A DNA stretch of 64,000 bases, taken from Bosea sp. RAC05. Its GTDB lineage: Bacteria; Pseudomonadota; Alphaproteobacteria; Rhizobiales; Beijerinckiaceae. A program made the position numbers and the translations under genes. Positions 32,786 through 39,800 of this stretch are shown one piece after another. The notes beneath the pieces were generated by a model. The model saw nothing but the letters and a program-made list of their open reading frames with translations, was not told the DNA's origin and did not search any database. How positions within the stretch are numbered: the first letter of the stretch is position 1; each line of letters begins with the position of its first letter. The DNA lies in NCBI RefSeq assembly GCF_001713455.1, contig NZ_CP016463.1, positions 248,001-312,000 of the forward strand, written 5' to 3'.

Positions 32786-34468
32786 ATGGATTTACCAGCG
32801 AGCCCATCCATATTGGGGGCGTCGCGAAGCAACTTCGCAGGGATTGAGACGCTGAACCATATTCTTCGCCTTTCTGTTGTCGGACTCGTGCTGCTCAGCG
32901 CGGTCGGCGATGCTCTGGCCAAAGGGCGCAGCAGCAGTGGCGGGTATTCCCGTCCGTCGGTTTCGTCGTCGTCGAGCTATTCGCGTCCATCGGTCTCGGC
33001 TCCTTCGCGCTCGCCGGCGAGCTCAGGGGGCTATGGCCGCCCGTCTGCTCCTTCGGCTTCGACCGGCAGTGCTGCGCCGGCGTCTTCGCTTTCGGACCGC
33101 TCCTATGATCGCAAGGCGTCTTCGGACGCACTGCGCCAGTTCCGGCAGGATCGGGCTGCTCCGGAAACACGCACCGAGCCTTCCTCTCGGCCATCGGTCT
33201 CGGCGCCATCGGTGCCCAGCAGCGTCCCGAATACAGGATGGACCTGGTCGCGGCCTTCGCGGCCGGCCGAGCCCCGAGCGACGGGTTGGAGCCAGCCAAG
33301 GCCGCAGCAGGCGCCGTCTGGCGGTTGGCAGCGTGATCCCTCCTGGAACGTGCCTTCCTACGCACGCACCGATGCCGCCTACGGTTCCTGGAATCCGTTC
33401 TTCATGTGGTGGATGCTGGAGAGCCTGTCTCGTCCTGGTCACGCTGCATGGTTTGCTGCCAATCGATCAGACCCAGGCTACACCGCATGGCGTTCCCAGG
33501 CCGACGAGATCGCGAAGGACAATCTCGATCTCAGGCTGAAGCTCTCGGATCTGGACGAGAGGCTGAAAGCCGAACCTGTTCCCTCTCCATCCGCGCAAGT
33601 CGTTCCGGCCGGGGTGCGGCCTGAACAGGCCCGCGTCAGCAATCCCTTCGGTACGGCGCAGACCGTCAACGCAGGGCAGGCCACTGCATCGTCGGCGGGA
33701 TCGTTCCTGTCATTCCTGATGATCCTCATCTTCTGCCTGGGATTTGGACTGATCGGCGTGCTGCTGGTCCGAGCCGCCCTCAGAAACTCCGCACGCAAGA
33801 GGGACAATAAAATGGGTGCGCTTTCGACCCTGAGGAATCTGGCAAAGGCGAGGGTAACGACAGCCGACGCCAAGCCCCGTGATCCTTTCCGGCTTGGGCA
33901 GGTCATCACTCTCGACGGCAGCATGTTCCTTCTGGCGGGGGCCGCCACGAAAGTGGTCGCACCGGAGGGGGTTTCGGTCGGGCCGTCGGCGGTCACGGTC
34001 ACAGCAGTCGGTCGCCTCGATCGTGATCTCTGGCGGCTGCACCTGGGCAGCGAAGCCTTCCTCCAGATCCAGCTCGACGCCGGAAAGCCTGTCGAAGCCC
34101 GCTACTTCTCGCGCTTCGACGAGGTCACACCATCATCGGGCGAGGAGTGGGCATTCTGGCTCGACGATGCTGAGGGCATGATCGGTTTCCCGACCTTCGA
34201 AACCAAAGACGGCAAGGCCTACCAGCGCGTCTGGCAGGCTGGCGAAGCTCGGGTCGAGCCTCGCACGATCACCGAGAGCCGGACTGATGAAGCCGGAACC
34301 CGCCGCGTGAAGTCGTCCGCGATGCTCTACGCCGCCGACACCGGCCGAAGCACTCCTTCTCCGACCCGCGAGTACCTGCTCGTCGCGGCCGTCGAAGACG
34401 GCGAGGACGCCAGCGTGCTCATCCACGCCGGCATCGACATCGATCCGTCTTTCCTCTCGCTCATCTGA
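32786..34468 (+). CDS. DUF2491 (YjfK-like) protein with secreted or membrane N-terminus
   Basis: A 560-residue protein. Residues about 25-47 form a signal-like helix (RLSVVGLVLLSAVGDALA), followed by 180 residues rich in Ser, Pro and Arg, an aromatic patch (WNPFFMWWMLESL), a second membrane helix (FLSFLMILIFCLGFGLIGVLLV, about 311-332), and a C-terminal DUF2491 domain (DPFRLGQVITLDGSMFLLA to HAGIDIDPSFLSLI). DUF2491 is E. coli YjfK. It is followed by DUF350 and PspA genes, the same trio as yjfJ/K/L. ATG at 32786 is used, but a later start nearer the signal helix cannot be excluded. Function unknown; envelope stress or ion-channel partnership is inferred from neighbours. Confidence 0.75.
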   Translation: MDLPASPSILGASRSNFAGIETLNHILRLSVVGLVLLSAVGDALAKGRSSSGGYSRPSVSSSSSYSRPSVSAPSRSPASSGGYGRPSAPSASTGSAAPASSLSDRSYDRKASSDALRQFRQDRAAPETRTEPSSRPSVSAPSVPSSVPNTGWTWSRPSRPAEPRATGWSQPRPQQAPSGGWQRDPSWNVPSYARTDAAYGSWNPFFMWWMLESLSRPGHAAWFAANRSDPGYTAWRSQADEIAKDNLDLRLKLSDLDERLKAEPVPSPSAQVVPAGVRPEQARVSNPFGTAQTVNAGQATASSAGSFLSFLMILIFCLGFGLIGVLLVRAALRNSARKRDNKMGALSTLRNLAKARVTTADAKPRDPFRLGQVITLDGSMFLLAGAATKVVAPEGVSVGPSAVTVTAVGRLDRDLWRLHLGSEAFLQIQLDAGKPVEARYFSRFDEVTPSSGEEWAFWLDDAEGMIGFPTFETKDGKAYQRVWQAGEARVEPRTITESRTDEAGTRRVKSSAMLYAADTGRSTPSPTREYLLVAAVEDGEDASVLIHAGIDIDPSFLSLI

Positions 34469-34479
34469 CTGGACCACCC

Positions 34480-34902
34480 ATGTTCGACCTCAACACGATC
34501 GTCTCGGCCCTCGCTACCGGCGTTCCCGTCCTCATCGGCCACATCCTGCTGGCGATGGTTCTGTTCGCCGCGGGCGTTCGCATTCACATCGCGATCACTC
34601 CCATCGACGAGCCTCGTCTCGTTGCTGCGGGCAACACGGCAGCCGGCATCGCTCTGTCGGGAGCTATCCTCGGCATGGCCATTCCCCTGGCGGCGACGCT
34701 CGCGACGAGCAAGTCGGCCCTCGACATCGTGCTCTGGGGCATCGTCGCTCTGATCGTTCAGCTCGCCTTGTACGCGGTGGCATCGCTCACGGTGCGGGGT
34801 CTGCGCGGTCTCGTCGAGGCTGGGAACGTCGCAGTCGGCACCGTCCTGGCTGCAGCGCAGATCGGCATCGCCTTCCTGGTCGCCGCGGCACTGGCCGTCT
34901 GA
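34480..34902 (+). CDS. DUF350 (YjfL-like) membrane protein
   Basis: A 140-residue integral membrane protein with four hydrophobic helices: VLIGHILLAMVLFAAGVRI, NTAAGIALSGAILGMAIPLA, DIVLWGIVALIVQLALYAV and NVAVGTVLAAAQIGIAFLVAAALA. Internal resemblance between the first and last helix pairs matches the duplicated DUF350 unit. It sits 11 bp after the DUF2491 gene and before pspA, as in the yjf operon. The precise activity is unknown; predicted as a small channel-like or membrane-stabilising protein. Confidence 0.82.
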   Translation: MFDLNTIVSALATGVPVLIGHILLAMVLFAAGVRIHIAITPIDEPRLVAAGNTAAGIALSGAILGMAIPLAATLATSKSALDIVLWGIVALIVQLALYAVASLTVRGLRGLVEAGNVAVGTVLAAAQIGIAFLVAAALAV

Positions 34903-34916
34903 CGACACCTCCCTTT

Positions 34917-34947
34917 GCCCTCGCCTGAGCCGGGCGGCGGGGGCTTT
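34917..34947 (+). terminator. Terminator or attenuator hairpin between DUF350 and pspA
   Basis: GCCCTCGCC (34917-34925) pairs with GGCGGGGGC (34936-34944), including one T-G wobble, around a 10-nt loop and is followed by TTTC. It lies between two genes that otherwise look like one operon, so it may reduce rather than stop transcription into pspA. Confidence 0.5.
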
Positions 34948-34970
34948 CATCTGACCGGTCGGAGACCACC

Positions 34971-35744
34971 ATGACCTTCTCATTCATCAAGAACCTGCTG
35001 GGCGTGAAGACCGATCAGGCTGTCAACGGCGCGATCGAGGCCCTCGTTCGCTGGGATCCCAAGGCGTCGACCGAGGCCGAGCTGCGCTCGATGGAGGACA
35101 ACCTCGACCAGCTCGGTCGCTCCGTCGCCACGGCCCAGGCCGTCTTCGTCAAGGAGAAGCACGAGGCCGATCAGATCAAGGCGCTGTTCGGACAGCGTGT
35201 CGCGGCCGCGGAGATCCTGCAGCAGCAGCTCGATGCCGAGCAGGACCCGGCCAAGCGTTCGTCGCTGGAACACAGCCTCGCCAGCCTCATGACGATCATC
35301 GAGAGCATGCCGGCCGACGTCGAGCGCGAGGCGCAGGATGCCGTCGACGCCAAGGAATTCCTCGACGGTCTGCAGCAGCGCTATGTCGAAGCCGGCAACA
35401 AGCTCAAGGCGGCGCGCGCCGACCTGGAGCGTGCCCAGCGCGACATGAACCGGGCCGACCAGCAGCTCGATCTCGCCAAGCAGCGCGAGCAGGCTGCTCG
35501 CGAGGCGGCTGGCCTGTCCGGGGCCACCAATGGCATCGACGTCGCCCTCAAGGCGATGCAGGACGCGGCGAACAAGGCGTCGCGCGACGCGGCGGCCGCC
35601 GACGCCAAGGCCCGGCTGCTGACGCCGAGCAATCCGGAGAAGTCCGACGACAACATCGCCGCTGCCCTCGCTGCGGCCCAAGGCAAGCCGGTGGGGCCGA
35701 AGTCCCTGGCGGAGCGCCTTGCCGCCGTGAAGGCCCACGCCTGA
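34971..35744 (+). CDS. PspA/IM30 family protein (YjfJ-like)
   Basis: A 257-residue, almost wholly coiled-coil protein of the PspA/IM30/Vipp1 family, which coats damaged inner membranes. Long amphipathic helices are evident: STEAELRSMEDNLDQLGRSV, VATAQAVFVKEKHEADQIKAL, RRVAAAEILQQQLDAE-type, and DRADQQLDLAKQREQAAREA; the start MTFSFIKNLLGVKTDQAVNGAI includes an amphipathic membrane-binding helix. It forms a cluster with DUF2491 and DUF350, as in yjfJKL, supporting an envelope-integrity role. A strong hairpin terminator follows. Confidence 0.82.
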   Translation: MTFSFIKNLLGVKTDQAVNGAIEALVRWDPKASTEAELRSMEDNLDQLGRSVATAQAVFVKEKHEADQIKALFGQRVAAAEILQQQLDAEQDPAKRSSLEHSLASLMTIIESMPADVEREAQDAVDAKEFLDGLQQRYVEAGNKLKAARADLERAQRDMNRADQQLDLAKQREQAAREAAGLSGATNGIDVALKAMQDAANKASRDAAAADAKARLLTPSNPEKSDDNIAAALAAAQGKPVGPKSLAERLAAVKAHA

Positions 35745-35772
35745 CATCACGGCTGGTACAGCCATCGTGAAC

Positions 35773-35800
35773 ATCAGCCCCGGTATCCGCCGGGGCTGAT
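35773..35800 (+). terminator. Terminator hairpin after pspA
   Basis: ATCAGCCCCGG (35773-35783), loop TATCCG, CCGGGGCTGAT (35790-35800): an 11-bp perfect GC-rich stem followed only by TTGGTG. It lies 28 bp after the pspA stop and should end that operon. Confidence 0.7.
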
Positions 35801-35842
35801 TGGTGACTGCCTCTACGTCCTCTGCCTCATGGACCGGCAGAC

Positions 35843-35875
35843 TTGCCAAATGCAGAACATACGTGTTATACGTAT
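35843..35875 (+). promoter_or_regulatory. Promoter and operator of the Phd-type toxin-antitoxin operon
   Basis: TTGCCA (35843-35848) and TTATAC (35866-35871) are separated by 17 bp, a good housekeeping promoter. The inverted repeat ATACGT-N5-ACGTAT (35859-35875) covers the minus-10 box, the usual place for autorepression by a Phd/YefM antitoxin. AGGGAG at 35885-35890 is the ribosome site of the antitoxin. Confidence 0.72.
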
Positions 35876-35896
35876 TTCATGCATAGGGAGGCTTCC

Positions 35897-36160
35897 ATGA
35901 AAGAGTTCTCGTTTTCGGATCTGAACCGTCGTTCTGGCGATGTCCTCGACGCGGCTTTGGCGGAGCCCGTGAAGCTGATGAAGCGAGGCAAGGCGAAGAT
36001 CGTGATGCTGCCGCAGGAGCAATACGAGCGGATGAGGGATGCTGCCAGGTCCAATGAGCAGACCGCGTTCACGCTCGACACGGCTCCGGAGGAGGACATC
36101 GAGAACCTGATGACCGGATTTCAGGAAATCGTCGATCAGGCGGACCGAGAGGGTCGCTAA
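35897..36160 (+). CDS. Phd/YefM-family antitoxin
   Basis: An 87-residue antitoxin: MKEFSFSDLNRRSGDVLDAAL at the N-terminus is the Phd/YefM DNA-binding fold, followed by EPVKLMKRGKAKIVMLPQEQYERM, the second conserved block, and an acidic toxin-binding tail (TAPEEDIENLMTGFQEIVDQ). ATG at 35897 follows an AGGGAG ribosome site; an extension upstream has no support. Its TAA overlaps the toxin ATG (TAATG), so the two are coupled. Autoregulation through the overlapping operator is expected. Confidence 0.85.
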   Translation: MKEFSFSDLNRRSGDVLDAALAEPVKLMKRGKAKIVMLPQEQYERMRDAARSNEQTAFTLDTAPEEDIENLMTGFQEIVDQADREGR

Positions 36161-36564
36161 TGACGCCCGGCGAGATCTACCGATTCAACTACCTGTGGGG
36201 CCACGAGGCCAAAAAGGGCTGGACGGGAAGCCGGAAGATCAGGCGCGTCTGCCTGGCAATGCAGATCGGCGGATACCTGTATCTGTTCCCCATCACCAGC
36301 CGGCAACCCAGGACCGAGGACGGGGATGATCGCCTACACGTCGAAATTCCCGAAGCCGAGAAACGCCGGATCAATCTGCAGCTCAATAAGCCGAGTTTCC
36401 TGGTCCTCGATGACTACAATCGGGTTCGTTCGGACCGGCTTTACGATTTCGAGAGCCTGACACCTACAGGCACCCTCAGCCTTGATTTCATGGCCGAGGT
36501 CGCTCGCCTGTTCCAGGCTGCGATACGTGACAAGCGTGCGATCCACGGTTTGACCAGGCCTTGA
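36160..36564 (+). CDS. Putative toxin partner of the Phd-type antitoxin
   Basis: A 134-residue basic protein beginning PGEIYRFNYLWGHEAKKGWTGSRKIRRVCL, with IGGYLYLFPITSRQPRTED, then LNKPSFLVLDDYNRVRSDRLYDF. The GEIYRF...RVC(L)xx...LYLFPIT plan resembles the SH3-like barrel of PemK/MazF ribonucleases (GDIVxVxxxxxxGxExxKxRP...PIT), but the match is weak; Doc or ParE/RelE features are absent. Coupling to the antitoxin at TAATG is the main evidence that it is a toxin. An mRNA interferase is the best guess. Confidence 0.65.
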   Translation: MTPGEIYRFNYLWGHEAKKGWTGSRKIRRVCLAMQIGGYLYLFPITSRQPRTEDGDDRLHVEIPEAEKRRINLQLNKPSFLVLDDYNRVRSDRLYDFESLTPTGTLSLDFMAEVARLFQAAIRDKRAIHGLTRP

Positions 36565-36658
36565 TCCGAAATCGCGGGCCTTGGCGATCGTGGACAGCCG
36601 CCAGCTCAATTCCCCGCAAACTGCCTAGCGATCTCCTGTGACGCACTTCTGATCTCGA

Positions 36659-37300
36659 TCAGGGACCAGGCGGAGCCAGTGGCGCTTCGGCTTCGAAAGC
36701 CTTCACCAGGACCTCGCTTAGGAGGTTATTGAACTCGACCGCAAAGCCGTTGGGCAGGTGCCTAACGACGGTGGCATCGAGCTTGCCCAACGAGATCTCT
36801 GAACGCAGGGGAGGCCGGAGGGAACTTTCGATCGCAGCGCCTGACAAGGAGACGTCGAGCACCTTGGCCCTGGTCGTGGTGCCATCGGACGTCCTCACCA
36901 GCGCCGACGACTGTTCAGGAACGATGCGCTCATGCCGGCGCTTGGCCTCGGCCGCCTGTTCGCGCGAGATCGCGGCGATCTCGTTGGCAAAAGCGCGGAT
37001 GTCAGTGATCAGCGTCGGCATGGCGACAAAGCCGCCAGCTTCGATCCGGGTGATCATGGCGCTGAAATCGCGCAAGCCGCGCATTTTGAGCTGAACGACG
37101 TCGCCGACCTCGGGAGGCGTGTCCGACTTGAACCTCAAGCCATCATTGCTCGCCTCGTGAAGGACGATGGGGGAATCCCCCATGAGATCGGATGTCGAGG
37201 TACCGACGACAAAAAGCGGAAACACGGGCTCGACGCGCTGCAGGTTGCGCGAATAGCGCCGTCTGTTCAGGGAACGATCCTGGTGGGCATCCGGAGTCAT
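36659..37300 (-). CDS. PilZ-domain protein, probably two PilZ-like modules
   Basis: A 213-residue protein. The N-terminal part (RRRYSRNLQRVEPVF, then VLHEASNDGLRFKSD, PPEVGDVVQLKM) has an RxxxR plus (D/N)xSxxG-like pattern, degenerate in the second motif. The C-terminal part (RTSDGTTTRAKVLDVSLSGAAIES, LGKLDATVVRHLPNGFAVEF) has the clear DVSLSGA motif. PilZ domains bind cyclic-di-GMP; the linker FANEIAAISREQAAEAKRR is helical. Whether it still binds c-di-GMP is uncertain because the arginine motif of the second module is not obvious. Could link second-messenger signalling to polysaccharide or pilus output. Confidence 0.7.
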   Translation of the reverse strand: MTPDAHQDRSLNRRRYSRNLQRVEPVFPLFVVGTSTSDLMGDSPIVLHEASNDGLRFKSDTPPEVGDVVQLKMRGLRDFSAMITRIEAGGFVAMPTLITDIRAFANEIAAISREQAAEAKRRHERIVPEQSSALVRTSDGTTTRAKVLDVSLSGAAIESSLRPPLRSEISLGKLDATVVRHLPNGFAVEFNNLLSEVLVKAFEAEAPLAPPGP

Positions 37301-37420
37301 CGACAGTCCCTACGGTCAAACCCTCAACGCCGTATTACGAGATAGGGCTGATTTGATTGAACCGCGGATCCTTGAAACCGACCAGGGATTGCTCCAGGAA
37401 TTCGGTTGTTGCTGCCCGGC

Positions 37421-37897
37421 TCAGATGCAGGGGATCGGCTGCGACCTGGCCTCGAGGACTTCGTCTGCGGCCCTTGCGCTATCGCAGGTCTCGATCTCGT
37501 CTTCGCCCTCGCGAAGAATGAACGGGCCACGCACGCCGCCGACTGCGATCTTGGTCGTGTCGGAACCGATCTTCGCAAAGACCTTCTCATCGTCGATCCA
37601 GCCCCAGATAGCAGGATCAAGACCGGCAGCTGACGCGAGCTGCGATGACTGGCGTTCCCAGGCCGCGCTGAGGAACGCGTTGCCCGCCACCAGGCAATCG
37701 TCGAGCGAGTCGAATGGCCCGGCATCAGGCGCGCGGTTCTCCCGCGTCACCCACCATTGCCCGTCGGTCCTGGTCAGGAACAGCGATGCTGCCTCATCCG
37801 AAAAGGCCTCGGCCAAGGACTGGCTGGGCAGAGGGTGCCAGTAGGTATTCTCGTCGAGACGATCGAATGCGTGTTGGATCGGGCTTGTGTCGGTCAT
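37421..37897 (-). CDS. Unknown 158-residue protein
   Basis: No family recognised. It is acidic and tryptophan-rich (NTYWHPLPSQ, DGQWWVTRENRA, PAIWGWIDDEK) and ends SQPIPCI. Start ATG at 37897 gives a natural N-terminus (MTDTSPIQHAFDRLDENTYW) and follows the stop of the 210-residue gene by 4 bp, implying translational coupling. A longer in-frame extension overlaps that gene and is not credible. The partner has a similar soluble, charged character. Confidence 0.6.
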   Translation of the reverse strand: MTDTSPIQHAFDRLDENTYWHPLPSQSLAEAFSDEAASLFLTRTDGQWWVTRENRAPDAGPFDSLDDCLVAGNAFLSAAWERQSSQLASAAGLDPAIWGWIDDEKVFAKIGSDTTKIAVGGVRGPFILREGEDEIETCDSARAADEVLEARSQPIPCI

Positions 37898-37901
37898 TGC
37901 T

Positions 37902-38534
37902 TCACATCGCTGGTGAGGAGGGGGCGTTCTCTTCCTGGAGCTCGGGATGGAGCTCCAGCGCCTTCTCCAGGAACATCTCGTAAGCGAAACGGCAGTTGGC
38001 CAAGGCCGTTTCGGAGTTCGTGAGCGCCGACTGATGCCGAGCAACCTCGATCTCAGCGAGATAGATCTTTCGCGCCGAGTGCAGGCAGCCTGCCGCAGCC
38101 ATCGAGCCGGGATGATCCCTGAGATAGGCAGAAGCCGCATCAATGATGGCCGCCACGATGCGGTTGTTCTCGGAGGGGCCGACCTCGAACACCTGCGGGT
38201 CGGCATCGGCCGCCGGATCGATCCCGGTGGTGGTGAAGTCCGGCTTGCCCTTCCAGCCATGTGCGATGAACCGCAATGAGCCATCGCCGATGCTGTCGCG
38301 GCCCAGTGGTTCGGTCGTCAGGACGGAAACGCAGGTGAGGTCGTGCATCCTCTCCGAGACGCCGACATAGGTCACCTCGATGTTCGAGCCGTCGATGGCC
38401 TTGGCCGTGAAGTGGGCCGACTTGCCGAGCCCGTCGACCGACGTGTCCATCGAGACGATGAGCGGCTCGAATTTCGCGCGCTCGACCGCAAAGGCTTCGC
38501 GAGCCTGGATGGTTGCCTTCTCGATGTCGGTCAT
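37902..38534 (-). CDS. Unknown 210-residue protein
   Basis: No family recognised. Starts MTDIEKATIQAREAFAVERAKFEPL with a helical N-terminus, a central beta-rich section (EVTYVGVSERMHDLTCVSVLTT; RFIAHGWKGKPDFTTTG), and a long helical C-terminus (AGCLHSARKIYLAEIEVARHQ; ETALANCRFAYEMFLEKALE). Soluble, no signal peptide. It forms a two-gene minus-strand unit with the 158-residue gene. It lies downstream of the GIY-YIG gene with a 67-bp gap on the same strand. Confidence 0.6.
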   Translation of the reverse strand: MTDIEKATIQAREAFAVERAKFEPLIVSMDTSVDGLGKSAHFTAKAIDGSNIEVTYVGVSERMHDLTCVSVLTTEPLGRDSIGDGSLRFIAHGWKGKPDFTTTGIDPAADADPQVFEVGPSENNRIVAAIIDAASAYLRDHPGSMAAAGCLHSARKIYLAEIEVARHQSALTNSETALANCRFAYEMFLEKALELHPELQEENAPSSPAM

Positions 38535-38601
38535 GGCCGGCTCCTTTGATGCCAGCCAAGCATCAGAGCATGCCTACCACAAGTGCGGGTCAGGGGGCGC
38601 T

Positions 38602-39792
38602 TCAGGCCAGAACGACGGTCTGCTGTATCTCGTCATAGCGGTAGGCGGCGATCGAACCTTCCATCAATCGTTTGATCGCCTCGTCCAAGGCTTCAAGGGG
38701 TACCAGAAACCACTCGCGTGGCTTGATCGGTGTTCCGAACCGGTCACGGACATCGATAGCAAGGGATACTGGAGCGAAGAAGCTATGCAGGATGCGCTCG
38801 ATCTTGGCGGGGTCTGCGTTGTAGATCGTGTACGACTTCACGAGCCGCGCCGGCGCCATCAGGAACGTCGGGTCGAGATTGGCCCGGGCAACGCGCCTTT
38901 CGGGCTTTCCGGTCGTCACACCGAGCTTATGCAGGTTCTTCATCGACCGGATGGCGGGATCCGTCGACAGCGAGACCGCGATGTAGACACAGCCTGAGCG
39001 GACGTCCCCTTCCTTGACCTCACTGTTGAAGAGAGGGCCAGCTTCGGGGTTCGAAATGCGACGCCCGTTGTCGTCCTTGTAGAGGTGTCGCGCCAGGCTT
39101 CGCAGCAGCAGCTCCGACTCCGTTCCGTTGTCATAAATGCATCGCAGGCGCGCATCCTTGCGCCCGTAGCGGACATGAGGGTCGTTGACCTCGGCGACAT
39201 AGACGATGACGCCATTCAGGATGAAGAAGTCGCCGGCATTGATGTCCTGCTCGTTGACGAACCGATAGGACTTACGAATGCCGGACGAGAGGTCGGCTGC
39301 GCAGGCATCGAACAGCGGCTTGAAAGCTGCAAAATTCTCGCAGACCACGCGGTTGGCGATCCAGTCCGGTTCAGCCTTCTTGGCGCCAACGAACTTCAAT
39401 TCGAAGATGTCATCGTGCTCTGTTGCCAGGATGTCGTCATCGCCGGACAGGATCTCGTCGAGAGAGGCAGGGGAGACAAGCTTCTCCTTGGCTGCCTCCG
39501 CCGGCGGCTGCAGCACTCCATGGCGGTCATGTTGGGCCAGCGAAGCCACGATCCCAGGCTTCGAGCGGTACTTTGCCAGGCGGATAGCCAGACGACGCTC
39601 TGAGGTGGAAGATGAGATACCGCGGGTAGCGTCGGGCGACTGTGGAAGTCGCCCTTCATCATCGACGAACCGCAGGATTTCCTCGAAATCCTGGCGCACG
39701 CGCATATCTGACGTGACTGATCCATTCGTCTCTTCACGAAGCGGGATCAGGTCGTCGTCTGCAAGGATGTCGTCGAGCGATCGCTTCGTCAT
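38602..39792 (-). CDS. GIY-YIG family (T5orf172/MUG113-like) nuclease
   Basis: A 396-residue protein whose last 135 residues form a GIY-YIG domain: GCVYIAVSLSTDP (VYIA replaces GIY, about 265-277), LHKLGVTTGKPERRVARA (the YIG strand and catalytic arginine), IERILHSFFA with the catalytic glutamate (about 331-340) and the EWFLVP end seen in T5orf172/MUG113 proteins. The N-terminal part has repeated SLDDILADDD and SLDEILSGDDD motifs that could mediate protein contacts. ATG at 39792 is preceded by GAGG. It lies 8 bp after the helicase and two genes after a DNA methyltransferase, suggesting the nuclease part of a restriction-like system. Confidence 0.8.
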   Translation of the reverse strand: MTKRSLDDILADDDLIPLREETNGSVTSDMRVRQDFEEILRFVDDEGRLPQSPDATRGISSSTSERRLAIRLAKYRSKPGIVASLAQHDRHGVLQPPAEAAKEKLVSPASLDEILSGDDDILATEHDDIFELKFVGAKKAEPDWIANRVVCENFAAFKPLFDACAADLSSGIRKSYRFVNEQDINAGDFFILNGVIVYVAEVNDPHVRYGRKDARLRCIYDNGTESELLLRSLARHLYKDDNGRRISNPEAGPLFNSEVKEGDVRSGCVYIAVSLSTDPAIRSMKNLHKLGVTTGKPERRVARANLDPTFLMAPARLVKSYTIYNADPAKIERILHSFFAPVSLAIDVRDRFGTPIKPREWFLVPLEALDEAIKRLMEGSIAAYRYDEIQQTVVLA

Positions 39793-39800
39793 CACCTGCC

